DNA of 64,000 bases. Source: Saprospiraceae bacterium. GTDB lineage: Bacteria > Bacteroidota > Bacteroidia > Chitinophagales > Saprospiraceae. Location of the stretch: assembly GCA_013360405.1 (NCBI GenBank), contig JABWBR010000027.1:21429-85428 (forward strand). Reading direction: 5' to 3'. The notes beneath the pieces were generated by a model, which saw only the letters and a list, made by a program, of their open reading frames with translations, did not search any database and had not been told where the DNA came from. Positions 17,830 through 26,638 of the stretch are shown here, in pieces. Within the stretch, counting starts at the first letter, position 1. Each line of letters begins with the position of its first letter. Made by a program: the position numbers and the translations under genes.

Positions 17830-19757
17830 GGCCTTTTTAGTATAAGCAATTGGGTACGGGAATAAGGTTCAACGAGAAGGGTATCTGTACACGCCAATAT
17901 TCCCCGGGGCGCCGTCGTGCCGTTTTCCACCAATACATAGTCGACGCCGTAGCGGTCCACAAATGCTAATTGCGCCGCTGCATAATCCGAGTATTCTCCC
18001 GATTTTTTTTGATCGTCCAAAAAACGATAAAAAGGTGAATTGGCAATGGCTGTTTTGCGCTCAGGGAAGGGCAGTTGCTCCAAGTCTACGGGCACAGCCA
18101 GGTCATTGGCCCAGCGCCCCGGGCCGGTGGCCTTGAGCAGGTTGCAAATATAACACATCCGGGGATCGGCGGAATAAGTGGTTGTCAAGGAAGGGTTTTG
18201 AAAATACACGCCGATGGGGTTTTTATTTGTTAATAAAATAGAAACTTTTGCTGCAAATGTTTTGTCAACCGCACTATCGCGCTGGTGAAACGAGGTGAAC
18301 AATACCGCGAATGCCACAATGGCCTGTATCGTCGCCAAGCCCAAAGCTACGCGTTTCCACCATCCCGCCCAATTATAATACCACAGCAATCCCACTCCAA
18401 ATACAATTCCTAATTGCGAAACCGGATTGTAAGTAAGTATGTGAAATTGAAACCCTTCGCTAAAGTGATTCATACACGCTGCCGTCAGGGTGCTAAAAAA
18501 CAACAGCAAAATAGCCGATACGCCCACTTCCCATTGCCGGGCGAGTATTTTTTTTCTTTTGTAAAATAATAATCCAAATATCAGGTACAAGGGAAAATAA
18601 CTGATCAAATGCCGCACCGGCGTAGCCGTCATTCGGCGCAAAAACCAATAGGCGTAAGAGTGCCCTTCGCGCGGCGCTGTCGGGTCGGATGAGGTATCAA
18701 AGTTGCCCAGAAAATAATAACATGCCGCTATGAACAACGCTGGAAATAACAACGCAAAAACCCCGCTAATACTCGTTGTTGGGTTAGCGTTTACCGCTAA
18801 CCTAGTCGTTGGGTTAGCGTTTACCGCTAACCTTGATTTAAAAAAAATAGTCATTATGAAAAACGCCGGTAATACGATGGGTGCGTATAACACATTGGCC
18901 AGGGGAATAAAAGCCGCCACGAGGATAGCGTAAGGTCGCAAACCGTGTAACCACAAAATCCAGATCATGGCCAGGGGGATGCTCAGCAGGGCAATTTTGG
19001 GGGAAGTGAGGATATTCAGACTATGTGCGTGCAGAAATTTATAAACCGGCGCCAGGCAGCCGTGAAGAAAAACGCCGAAAAAGGCTATCGTCAGCTCGGG
19101 CCAGGCCAGGGGCCCGCTGCGCCGGGCAGCTACCCTGCACAACGCCAATAACCCTGAAAAACCGATGGATACCATCACCGGAATGAAGCAATAAATGTAT
19201 ATCGCCAGGGCATTTTCTCCACCCGACCATGAATTGATAGCCACTGCATACCACGAATCGGCGTAATGATAGGGCTGCACAAGTCCCCGCGCCGATACGT
19301 CGAACAATTCGTACCAGGGCCAGGATACTTCCACGCCGGCTTTGGGCAGATATTCTATCATGGCAGCGTACACGCCGTAGTCGCAATACGACAGCCAGGT
19401 TAAATCAGGATCAAAATATCGGTTGCGAATAAATTGAAAGCCAATTGTGCTAAACAAAATAAACAACCCCGCCAACCCCTCTCGCCACTCCAGAGAAAAC
19501 CGCACCGGCTGACTTTCACGTCGGTTTGTCAACCAGGCCCACAGGTAAAGCACTGCTGCACCGCTTAAAATAGTAATTCCCCCTGTGTAATACAAAGCGG
19601 TAAGCGTAGTCAGCCCAATCCACCCCAATGCCATTTTAAAAAAAAACACAGAAGCCCCCTCCAACTTCCGCTGCCCGCTAAACGGCAACCATAGCGCCCA
19701 CCCTGCTGCGTAGGTCAGCAACCAGGAGAGGAAAGCGGTGGTCAAGAAATTCTGCAT
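17787..19757 (-). CDS. Large polytopic membrane protein of a polysaccharide locus, unknown function
   Basis: 656 residues with roughly a dozen hydrophobic segments and a soluble C-terminal tail (last about 140 residues). The arrangement resembles GT-C glycosyltransferases or uncharacterised DUF6541-like membrane proteins, but I see no clear catalytic motif. A 30-base palindromic repeat has been duplicated in frame at 18778-18837 and encodes the peptide RLAVNANPTT twice in a cytosolic or periplasmic loop; relatives should lack it. It overlaps the downstream glycosyltransferase by 43 bases. Its start codon abuts the large array at 19764-20122. Confidence 0.7.
   Translation of the reverse strand: MQNFLTTAFLSWLLTYAAGWALWLPFSGQRKLEGASVFFFKMALGWIGLTTLTALYYTGGITILSGAAVLYLWAWLTNRRESQPVRFSLEWREGLAGLFILFSTIGFQFIRNRYFDPDLTWLSYCDYGVYAAMIEYLPKAGVEVSWPWYELFDVSARGLVQPYHYADSWYAVAINSWSGGENALAIYIYCFIPVMVSIGFSGLLALCRVAARRSGPLAWPELTIAFFGVFLHGCLAPVYKFLHAHSLNILTSPKIALLSIPLAMIWILWLHGLRPYAILVAAFIPLANVLYAPIVLPAFFIMTIFFKSRLAVNANPTTRLAVNANPTTSISGVFALLFPALFIAACYYFLGNFDTSSDPTAPREGHSYAYWFLRRMTATPVRHLISYFPLYLIFGLLFYKRKKILARQWEVGVSAILLLFFSTLTAACMNHFSEGFQFHILTYNPVSQLGIVFGVGLLWYYNWAGWWKRVALGLATIQAIVAFAVLFTSFHQRDSAVDKTFAAKVSILLTNKNPIGVYFQNPSLTTTYSADPRMCYICNLLKATGPGRWANDLAVPVDLEQLPFPERKTAIANSPFYRFLDDQKKSGEYSDYAAAQLAFVDRYGVDYVLVENGTTAPRGILACTDTLLVEPYSRTQLLILKRPCVSSSSQPPITPR
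18778..18837. repeat. Two in-frame copies of a 30-base palindromic repeat inside a gene
   Basis: The unit gttgggttagcgtttaccg continuing to ctaacct, period 30 bases, occurs twice. Within each unit GGTTAGCG and CGCTAACC form an 8-base inverted repeat around TTTAC. Because 30 is divisible by three and the unit has no stop in this frame, the host reading frame survives. Words of the same kind (gggtttagcg..., ctaaaccc) fill intergenic gaps at 40807-40851 and 46823-47031. Confidence 0.85.
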
Positions 19758-19763
19758 AGTTCA

Positions 19764-20122
19764 ATGTGCTGATGAGTTAATGTGCTGATTATTTAATGTG
19801 CTGATTAGTTAATGTGCTGATGTGCTGATTAGTTAATGTGCTGATGTGCTGATTAGTTAATGTGCTGATGTGCTAATTTGCTAATTTGCTGATTAGTTAA
19901 TTTGCTGATTAGTTAATGTGCTGATGTGCTAATTTGCTGATTAGTTAATGTGCTGATGTGCTAATTTGCTGATGTGCTGATAATATATTAATAATTAGCA
20001 AATCAGCAAATCAGCAAATCAGCAAATCAGCAAATTAGCAAATTAGCAAATTAGCAAATTAGCAAATTAGCAAATTAGCAAATTAGCAAATTAGCACATC
20101 AGCAAATCAGCAAATTAGCACA
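19764..20122. repeat. 360-base array: 'gttaatgtgctgat' half and complementary 'cagcaaattag' half
   Basis: The left half (to about 19985) is built of the words tgctgatg, tgctgatt and agttaatg. The right half (19995-20122) is built of their complements (tcagcaaa, ttagcaaa). The whole gap between the 656-residue gene start and the 415-residue gene stop is occupied, and the stop TGA of the latter (20123-20125) joins the last unit. The two halves could form a very long imperfect hairpin. Confidence 0.9.
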
Positions 20123-21370
20123 TCAACCCCGAATAATAACCCTATTATCCAGCACATACCCCATCCAGCACAGCAGCATAGGCAATATCACCGACAACAT
20201 GCGCGGATAGGCGCTCAGCAGGGTACTTCCCGCCAAATATATAACTCCTGCCGCGAATAATATCTTGATAGCGGCAGGCATCTGTCGCCAGAGAGAAGGG
20301 GTATACCACAGACAAAACAGCATCAGCGTAAAAACGATAGCCCCCGGAACCAATCTGACGAGATAGTGAAGTTTGAGCCCTACGTAAGAAATCGGAAACC
20401 CAAAAAACATCCGGCTCACATTGGCCAGGCAGTTGAGGGCGTATTTGCCGGGGTGGGCTTTGATGTTAGCTATCGCCTTTTGTTTAAATGCGTCATCTCT
20501 GGCCGGGCCTTCGTACAGGTATATTTCGTCAAAATCGGCCTGGTGGTTGGCTTTCAGGGCTGCGGTGGCGGCGTCGCCCAACGCCATTCCTTGATAATAC
20601 CCCACAAATCGCTCGTTATTCCAGTCGCCGTATTCATCCGGATAAGGCGTGCTCATCCAATACAAACTCATGCCTCCCGAATCGCTCCAGTAGTACCAAC
20701 GACCGGTGAGTTGGTAAGTATAAAATAGATAGGGCAACACGACCAGATAGGCAATGCCGAAGATCGCCAGGGACTTTCCGGCGTTCTGGGATTTTATTTT
20801 TATTAAAATGAAAACCAAAACAAGGGGAAAAACATAGGCGAAAATGACTTTGGTAAGCAGCAGCCAGCCCCAGATCAATCCGGCCTTCCAGACGCCTTTG
20901 CCGTCCTTTAGGGTTTTTATTGTAAAATAGGCGGCCAAGGTCGCTAACAAGGTGGCAAAAGTATCCGACAACACATAGGGCAGCGTTTCATATGCGGTGA
21001 AATACAATCCCCAGCCGATGGTCAAGGCCAGGGCGGCCCGCCTGTGCAGGAATAAAGTGAGCGTTTTAAATAAAAAAACTACCGACAGGTACTGAAACAC
21101 CGAATTAGCCAGTAATATGACAAAACGAGGCGCCCCAACGGCCACCAAAGGCGCAATGGCGATCGGATAGCCGGGGCCGTTCCACAAACTGAAGCCTTCT
21201 TTTGGCGAATAATACCCCTGCAATAAATTGCCCGCAAACTCCAGGTAGCGCCCCTCATCGCCCATTAAATCTTCTGAAACCGACAACAACACGATCCCGG
21301 TATATAAGGCCAGGAAAGGCGAAAATCGTACCCAGGTGCTTCGTCGTAATTGATTGATTGTCATTCGCAA
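20123..21370 (-). CDS. GT39/ArnT-like membrane glycosyltransferase
   Basis: 415 residues with about ten hydrophobic segments. The first periplasmic loop carries the acidic pair of GT-C enzymes (SVSEDLMGDEGRYLEFAGNLLQG, with Asp-Glu at about 38-39), as in dolichyl-phosphate-mannose transferases and ArnT. The rest is the typical string of helices with positively charged loops. It probably transfers a sugar from a lipid carrier to an extracytoplasmic acceptor. Part of the surface-polysaccharide region; gaps on both sides are repeats, so co-transcription with neighbours is uncertain. Confidence 0.72.
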   Translation of the reverse strand: MRMTINQLRRSTWVRFSPFLALYTGIVLLSVSEDLMGDEGRYLEFAGNLLQGYYSPKEGFSLWNGPGYPIAIAPLVAVGAPRFVILLANSVFQYLSVVFLFKTLTLFLHRRAALALTIGWGLYFTAYETLPYVLSDTFATLLATLAAYFTIKTLKDGKGVWKAGLIWGWLLLTKVIFAYVFPLVLVFILIKIKSQNAGKSLAIFGIAYLVVLPYLFYTYQLTGRWYYWSDSGGMSLYWMSTPYPDEYGDWNNERFVGYYQGMALGDAATAALKANHQADFDEIYLYEGPARDDAFKQKAIANIKAHPGKYALNCLANVSRMFFGFPISYVGLKLHYLVRLVPGAIVFTLMLFCLWYTPSLWRQMPAAIKILFAAGVIYLAGSTLLSAYPRMLSVILPMLLCWMGYVLDNRVIIRG

Positions 21371-21420
21371 CTATTTAAACACTTACACTTTTTCTTGCTA
21401 ACTTTGCGATTGATACCAAG

Positions 21421-21521
21421 CCTTAGTGGTACTTCGTGCCCTTAGAGCCTTTGTGTTGAAAAACAGGAGCATAAAGCTATTTTTTTAACACAAAGACTCA
21501 AAAGCCACACAAAGGCACAAA
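21421..21521. repeat. About 100-base dispersed hairpin element, copy 1
   Basis: Contains gtggtacttcgtgcccttag and gcctttgtgtt, a variable middle, then tttttttaacacaaagactc. Copy 2 at 58505-58605 has the same ends in the same order and orientation with a different middle. TGTGTT and AACACA words pair in both. It lies in the gap after the flippase stop (minus strand). Confidence 0.75.
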
Positions 21522-21575
21522 AGTTATGTTCCTTTTTTTTCTTTCAAGGAACCGAGCAAATAAAAATGGTCCGTA

Positions 21576-22805
21576 TTACGTAGTTTTTAATAAGTGCGTC
21601 ACTATTTTCCAATAGGTAAAAACTACTAATATCACCTGCACTGCCACCAGCGCCCCAATCGCCGTATTAATACCGTAGGCGCTACCCCAGGCCAGCGCCA
21701 GCCACCACAGGGGCGCCTGTGCTAAAGCCATCCAAAACCACCAATGAATACGCCCTGTAGCCAACAGCAGGTTATCTACCGGATGCAAAAACACCTGACA
21801 AATACCCCATAAACACATTATGCGAAACAGCGGCGCAGCTTCTTCCCAGCCGGGCCCTGCATACAACCTCAGCACAAATGGCGCCAAAACGAAAAGCAGT
21901 GCATACCCAGGAAAAAGCAGTGATAAGCTTAGCCTCAGCATGCTATAATAACTGGCTCTCAATTCCCCCGCTTGTCGTTGCCGGCTGGAAAACACCGGAA
22001 AAGCTACTTTTTCGATAGCCGTAGCCAACAAACCCGCCGGCCGCAGTAACAGCCGTTTGACCACATCGTAGCGGCCCAGCACCTCCAGTCCCAGAAAATG
22101 CCCCACGAGCAATACGTCGAGTTGAGCCAGGGCAAATGTAGCCAAACGCTCGGCCCAGTGCCGGCTGCCAAAATCGAGATACGGGCGCAAGCTTTTCCAA
22201 TCAAATCGCCAGGCAGGACGAAATATTGACCAGCCGCGCCAAACGACCCAACACCCTTCTACCAGATACCGCGCCAAATACCCCGCCACCAAAGCCCAGG
22301 GCCCCGCCTGGTAGCAGGCTACGGCCAAAGCCGCGATAAACCCGGCTATTCCTCCCAGCATTTCTCCCCAGCTCAACACCTCAAAATGCAAATGCTTTTG
22401 CAAAAGAGACTTAAATTGCACACTGATGCCCTGTACAAGCAAAGCCAGGGCGTACAGCCGGGTTACAGGCGCCAGTTCGGGCCGGTGGTAATAAGCTGCC
22501 AAGCCTTCACCGGCCAGACCGGCCGCCAGGCACAACACACCCCCCAAAACCACATTAAACCAAAATAAGGAATACAGCGCTAACGGCGTATTTTCCTCCC
22601 GCTGGATGATAGCCGCGTTAATGCCGGCGATTTGAAGCTGTAAGAGGATATTGACCGCTACGCCTGCCAGCGCTACAAGCGCAAAATCGGCAGGCGATAG
22701 CAGGCGAGCCAGCACGCCTACCAACGCCAACTGCAAAACCGCCGTAAACGCCGTAGCCGACGCCGACCAGCGAAAACCCCGAAACCAATGCCCTTGTTCC
22801 GCCAT
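21576..22805 (-). CDS. Oligosaccharide flippase / polysaccharide biosynthesis protein (Wzx-like, MOP superfamily)
   Basis: 409 residues from the ATG at 22805. About twelve hydrophobic segments. The N-terminus RGFRWSASATAF...VLARLLSPADFALVALA is the standard start of polysaccharide-synthesis flippases (GxxWS...xLARLLxPxDFGLVA). It exports lipid-linked repeat units across the inner membrane. An in-frame ATG at 22871 would overlap the divergent gene by more than 60 bases and adds residues unlike the family, so I chose 22805. The divergent FemAB-like gene begins at 22806 or 22809, so the two start codons touch. Confidence 0.85.
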   Translation of the reverse strand: MAEQGHWFRGFRWSASATAFTAVLQLALVGVLARLLSPADFALVALAGVAVNILLQLQIAGINAAIIQREENTPLALYSLFWFNVVLGGVLCLAAGLAGEGLAAYYHRPELAPVTRLYALALLVQGISVQFKSLLQKHLHFEVLSWGEMLGGIAGFIAALAVACYQAGPWALVAGYLARYLVEGCWVVWRGWSIFRPAWRFDWKSLRPYLDFGSRHWAERLATFALAQLDVLLVGHFLGLEVLGRYDVVKRLLLRPAGLLATAIEKVAFPVFSSRQRQAGELRASYYSMLRLSLSLLFPGYALLFVLAPFVLRLYAGPGWEEAAPLFRIMCLWGICQVFLHPVDNLLLATGRIHWWFWMALAQAPLWWLALAWGSAYGINTAIGALVAVQVILVVFTYWKIVTHLLKTT

Positions 22806-22808
22806 ATG

Positions 22809-23756
22809 ATGGATAACAAAAGAAAATATACCCAATTCTGCCAGTCCGCCCGGCTCCCCCTGCACATGCAACCCTGGTGGCTCGATGCCGTTTGCACGGG
22901 CGGCAGTTGGGACGTATCGCTCGCCTTCGACGCCGAAGGCCGCATCTGCGGCGCCCTACCCTACTACCTCACCCGGGCCTTCGGACTGCAATTTATCAAA
23001 ATGCCTCCGCTTACCGATTATATCGGCCCCTGGATACAACCCGCCGAGAACCGCATCGCAAAACAGGAAAGACTTTACGCCTATGAAAAACAAGTCATTA
23101 CCGACCTCGTGGAAGGGCTTCCAAATGTCCATTTTTTTAACCAGCAATATTATTCTTCTTTCACCAACTGGCTGCCGTTTTACTGGAAGGGTTACCGCCA
23201 GACGACCTATTACACCTATATTATTGACAATTTAACAAACCTCGACGCCATTTATGAGGGCTTCAAAAATACGGTGCGCACCGACATCAAAAAAGCAGAA
23301 AACCAGGTCAATATAGTCACCGGCGACAACCCCGGCCCCATTTACCAACTACATCCGCAACGCGATTTTGCCGTGTCTCGCGAGGTATTCAACCGGCTCG
23401 ATCAGGCGCTTGCCCAGCGAAATCAGCGGCGCATATTCCTTGCCCAAGACTACCATACCGGCGAAGATATTGCCGGATTGTACGTAACCTGGGACCACCA
23501 CACGGCTTATTTTATGCTCGCCGCCATCAAAGAAACGCGCCGGCAAAGCGCAGCCCTGCACCTGTTGTATTGGGAAGCTATACGTCAAATGGCCGGCTTG
23601 GTACAACAAATAGACCTCTGCGGCAGCATCCTGCCCGGCCCCGAGCGCTTCTCGCGCTCACTGGGCGCCCGGCAGGCGCCCCATTTTCGAGTATACAAAA
23701 CCGGCAACAATTTCCTGAAAATCATTAGCTTATTATTAAAAAAAGGCTATGACTAA
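22809..23756 (+). CDS. FemAB-like GNAT-superfamily acyltransferase
   Basis: 315 residues (ATG at 22809; ATGs at 22806 and 22788 are also in frame). It has the double-GNAT (FemAB/BioF2-like) pattern: an N-terminal LHMQPWWLDAVCTGGSWDV (family xxxxxWLxAV...W), FKNTVRTDIKKAENQV in the middle and AALHLLYWEAIRQMA plus a C-terminal LGARQAPHFRVYK. Such proteins use aminoacyl-tRNA or acyl-CoA donors; in polysaccharide loci they usually acylate sugars. Overlaps the next gene by 8 bases (23749-23756), so translation is coupled. Confidence 0.75.
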   Translation: MDNKRKYTQFCQSARLPLHMQPWWLDAVCTGGSWDVSLAFDAEGRICGALPYYLTRAFGLQFIKMPPLTDYIGPWIQPAENRIAKQERLYAYEKQVITDLVEGLPNVHFFNQQYYSSFTNWLPFYWKGYRQTTYYTYIIDNLTNLDAIYEGFKNTVRTDIKKAENQVNIVTGDNPGPIYQLHPQRDFAVSREVFNRLDQALAQRNQRRIFLAQDYHTGEDIAGLYVTWDHHTAYFMLAAIKETRRQSAALHLLYWEAIRQMAGLVQQIDLCGSILPGPERFSRSLGARQAPHFRVYKTGNNFLKIISLLLKKGYD

Positions 23757-24777
23757 CCCCCGCCCCACCCTGCACTGGCTGCGCCGCAGCATAGAAGCTA
23801 CCGGGGGTCACGGCTCGTCGGCCTATTTTTCGCCTATTCGCGGCTGGGCGCCCGCCTACCCTGAAACAACAGGTTACCTCATTGAAACCCTGTTCGACAG
23901 TGCCCATCATTTTCAGGAAGAACAATGGCGCGACCTGGCCTTGCAGTGCGCCGACTGGCTGCTGGGGCTGCAACATCCTTCGGGGGCTTTTCCGGGGGGT
24001 GTAGGTGAAAAAGGTGCCCCTTTGGTCTTCGATACCGGCATGATCCTTTTCGGGTTGGAGCGCAGCTGGCGGGAAACGGGCGAAGAGCGATATCTGGAAG
24101 CAGCCCGCCGCGCCGCCCACTGGCTGTTGGAAGTGCGCGATGAGCAAGGCGTATGGTCGAGCCATGCCTATCAGCCGGGGTATATTCCGGCGTACTATTC
24201 CTATGTGGTTTGGGCGATTATAAAAACGGCCATTTCGCTTAACAAACGGGAGCTGGTGGACGATTTACAACCCACCATGCTGCATTTGCTCAACTTATCG
24301 CAGCCCGGAGGTTATTTAGCCAACTCGGCTTTTCGGCCGGGCGAGCAGGCCACTACGCACACCATTGCTTACACCTTGCGCGGTTGGTGTGAGGTGGCTG
24401 CATTGCTGAACGACCATTCGGCATTGCAAACTGCCTGCGCTATTGCCGACCAGCTAGCCGATGATTATGACCGAAAGGGCAAAATTGCGGGGAGATATGA
24501 CGCGTCGGGAAAAGGGGATTATTCATTTGTTTGTATCACCGGCTATGCCCAGCTCAGCGTCGCTTTTTTGCGCTTATCGCAAATAACCCGCCACGAGCGC
24601 TATGCAGACCTGGCCGGTAACCTGTATGCAGCTGTCAAAAAAGCGCCTTCGGTCATACCGCTGAGTGGGTATCAGGGCGGCATCGCAGGTTCCAGTCCCT
24701 TGTGGGGCGCCTACCAACCGTGGCGTTATCTCAACTGGGCCGCCAAGTTTTATGTGGATGCGGCATTGGTATCATGA
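23749..24777 (+). CDS. Alpha/alpha-barrel protein of a polysaccharide locus, unknown function
   Basis: 342 residues, rich in paired helices with repeated motifs such as ALQCADWLLGLQHPSGAFPGG, AARRAAHWLLEVRDEQGVWSS and YADLAGNLYAAVKKAP. This is the (alpha/alpha)6 toroid pattern shared by six-hairpin glycosidases, polysaccharide lyases and terpene-cyclase-like folds. No signal peptide, so cytosolic. I recognise no catalytic motif. Translationally coupled to the FemAB-like gene, hence probably works on the same saccharide. Its last codons overlap the start of the broken kinase tail. Confidence 0.65.
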   Translation: MTNPRPTLHWLRRSIEATGGHGSSAYFSPIRGWAPAYPETTGYLIETLFDSAHHFQEEQWRDLALQCADWLLGLQHPSGAFPGGVGEKGAPLVFDTGMILFGLERSWRETGEERYLEAARRAAHWLLEVRDEQGVWSSHAYQPGYIPAYYSYVVWAIIKTAISLNKRELVDDLQPTMLHLLNLSQPGGYLANSAFRPGEQATTHTIAYTLRGWCEVAALLNDHSALQTACAIADQLADDYDRKGKIAGRYDASGKGDYSFVCITGYAQLSVAFLRLSQITRHERYADLAGNLYAAVKKAPSVIPLSGYQGGIAGSSPLWGAYQPWRYLNWAAKFYVDAALVS

Positions 24778-25423
24778 GGTAAAAAAAGAGGCCGTCGAAC
24801 GGTTGAAAAACCAGGACTTCGACCTTATTCTGATGGATGTGCAAATGCCCGAAATGAGCGGGACGGAAGCCGCCCAATACATCCGGCAACATTTTAAAGG
24901 TGCAAAACAAGTAATCCCCATTATCGCGCTATCAGCCTCTACCACTCCCGAAGAAATCGAAAAAAACCTCGAATCGGGCATGAACCGCCACCTCGGCAAA
25001 CCCTTCAAACCGCAGGAGTTGGCGGCGGCCATCGCTGAGATGCTGCAACTTACCCCCGTTGAGGCACTACCCGCATCATCTGATAAAAGTACGAACCATA
25101 ACCCGGCAAACTCCGATGGCCCTTTCGACCTCAGCTTCCTGCGCGACTTTTGCGCCGGCGACGAGGAGCAAGTGCAGCATTTTTTACAAAAATTTAAAGC
25201 ACAGTGCCCGCTGGAAATGGAACAGTTGGAAAACGCTTTTCAACAAGAGGATAGGGAAGGCATCTATCAGGCGGCGCATAGTATTAAGCCGCAACTGGAA
25301 TTTGTGGGCCTGACAGGCGCGGCTCGTATCGCTACGGCCCTGGAACAAGGAGCGCGCAAAGAAGCGTCGATTGAAGCCTTACGGGGTTTGGCAGAGCAAT
25401 TGAAGCGTAATTTAGCCGTTTGA
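24752..25423 (+). pseudogene. C-terminal fragment of a hybrid histidine kinase (partial receiver + HPt)
   Basis: The frame is open from upstream of 24752 to 25423. From about 24779 it reads EAVERLKNQDFDLILMDVQMPEMSG, i.e. it enters a response-regulator receiver domain halfway, just before the phospho-acceptor Asp (MDV). The conserved Ser/Ala switch (IIALSAST) and Lys (GKPFKP) follow, and an HPt domain with AAHSIKPQLEFVG supplies the phosphorylatable His. The first third of the receiver (beta1 with the acidic pair) and all kinase domains are missing; upstream is the end of an unrelated gene in another frame. This looks like a deletion or recombination junction near 24776. A short HPt-only protein could still be made from an internal start. 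Confidence 0.75.
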
Positions 25424-25545
25424 TAATCAAGAAATAATGTAAAACCCACATCCCTATGCCCAAATCAACTCCCGGTGGCAGATCGGGTTGGGTAGCACGA
25501 TGGGTTCCGTTGATAATCTCATGTAAAAATAAACTTAAAATACAT

Positions 25546-25575
25546 TTTGTTTTATAAAAAAATAAACTATTTTTG
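25546..25575 (+). promoter_or_regulatory. Bacteroidota promoter upstream of the SRPBCC gene
   Basis: TTTG (25546-25549), 18 bases, TATTTTTG (25568-25575). This is a consensus -33/-7 pair. The transcript would start near 25582, giving a leader of about 48 bases before the ATG at 25630; the upstream in-frame TTG at 25573 lies inside the -7 element. Confidence 0.65.
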
Positions 25576-25629
25576 TTATCTAAAAATATACGCCCGATTG
25601 TTTCACCAATAAACAAGCTCACACCCACC

Positions 25630-26475
25630 ATGAAAAGATTCCAATTTTCTATCGCCATCGATGCGCCTGCCGACAAAGTATGGTGGACGCTATGGAACGA
25701 CCCGTCTTACCGCCAATGGGCCAGCGTCTTTCACGAAGGTTCTTATGCCGTTTCGGATTGGAATCAGGGCAGTAAAATCCATTTTCTAGCCCCAGGCGGC
25801 GATGGCATGTTCAGCATCATTGAGGAGTGCAAGCCTGGCGAGGTAATGAAATTCAAACACCTGGGCATGGTGAAGGATTTCGAGGAGCAACCCGAAAACG
25901 ATGAAATGAAGGCATGGAGCGGGGCAATAGAGATGTATACCCTTACCCATAGCGGAGGCACAACTACCCTGCTCGTTGAAATAGACATCGTGGAAAGTCA
26001 TGCCGATTATTTCAGCGAAACCTTTCCCAAAGCGCTACAAGCTGTCAAACAACTCGCCGAAAATTTTGCCCTCATCGTCACGGCTAAAGTACAAGCGCCT
26101 ATAGAAAAAGTATGGGCATGCTGGACCTCGCCCGAGCACATCACCCAATGGTGCCAGGCTTCGGACGATTGGCATGCCCCCTATGCAGAAAACGACTTAT
26201 CGGTTGGCGGTACATTCAAAACCACGATGGCTGCAAAAGACGGCAGCATGAGCTTTGACTTTGAAGGCGTCTATACCGCCGTTGAACCCTTGAAAATGAT
26301 AGCTTATACAATGGCTGACGACAGGAAGGTTCGAATCGATTTTTCAGCTCAGGATGGCGAAACCCATATCATCGAAACTTTTGAACCGGAAAGCATGAAT
26401 TCCTGGGATTTGCAGCAAACCGGCTGGCAGGCTATTTTGGATAATTTTAGAAAGCATGCGGAAGGTGTCTCCTGA
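25630..26475 (+). CDS. Tandem SRPBCC (AHSA1/START-like) domain protein
   Basis: 281 residues from the ATG at 25630. Two Bet v 1-like domains in tandem: residues 1-140 (FSIAIDAPADKVWWTLWNDPSYRQWASVFHEGS) and 145-281 (VTAKVQAPIEKVWACWTSPEHITQWCQASDDWH ... ENDLSVGGTFKTTMAAKDGS...). Both have the AHSA1-type hydrophobic ligand cavity. Ligand unknown; relatives include polyketide-cyclase-like and Hsp90-activator-like proteins, and small-molecule binding is likely. Monocistronic, with its own promoter at 25546-25575. A TTG at 25573 extends the frame by 19 codons but overlaps that promoter and was rejected. Confidence 0.85.
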   Translation: MKRFQFSIAIDAPADKVWWTLWNDPSYRQWASVFHEGSYAVSDWNQGSKIHFLAPGGDGMFSIIEECKPGEVMKFKHLGMVKDFEEQPENDEMKAWSGAIEMYTLTHSGGTTTLLVEIDIVESHADYFSETFPKALQAVKQLAENFALIVTAKVQAPIEKVWACWTSPEHITQWCQASDDWHAPYAENDLSVGGTFKTTMAAKDGSMSFDFEGVYTAVEPLKMIAYTMADDRKVRIDFSAQDGETHIIETFEPESMNSWDLQQTGWQAILDNFRKHAEGVS

Positions 26476-26598
26476 CAGCCTGAATATGCTTTACCCGCAA
26501 TAATATTGCCTATTGCCGGCTAATGCAAATGGTTAAATGAATATTTTTTATCTTAAAAATTGCCCGACCGCTTGCACAGCAATAATATTTGTCGTTAT

Positions 26599-26620
26599 TT
26601 TGAGACAAATTCGTCTTAAA
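26599..26620. promoter_or_regulatory. Palindromic operator upstream of the Rrf2 regulator
   Basis: TTTGAGAC-N6-GTCTTAAA, an inverted repeat with 7 of 8 matching pairs, 18 bases before the regulator start. The same palindrome (TTTAAGAC-N6-CTCTTAAA) recurs before the nitric oxide reductase gene, which makes both likely sites of the Rrf2 protein (autoregulation plus control of the reductase). Confidence 0.65.
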
Positions 26621-26638
26621 TAATCAGTTTTATCCAAA

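Noticed and set aside
19764..20122. CRISPR array
   Set aside because: The repeats are contiguous words without unique spacers, with no cas genes nearby. The same applies to the other arrays.
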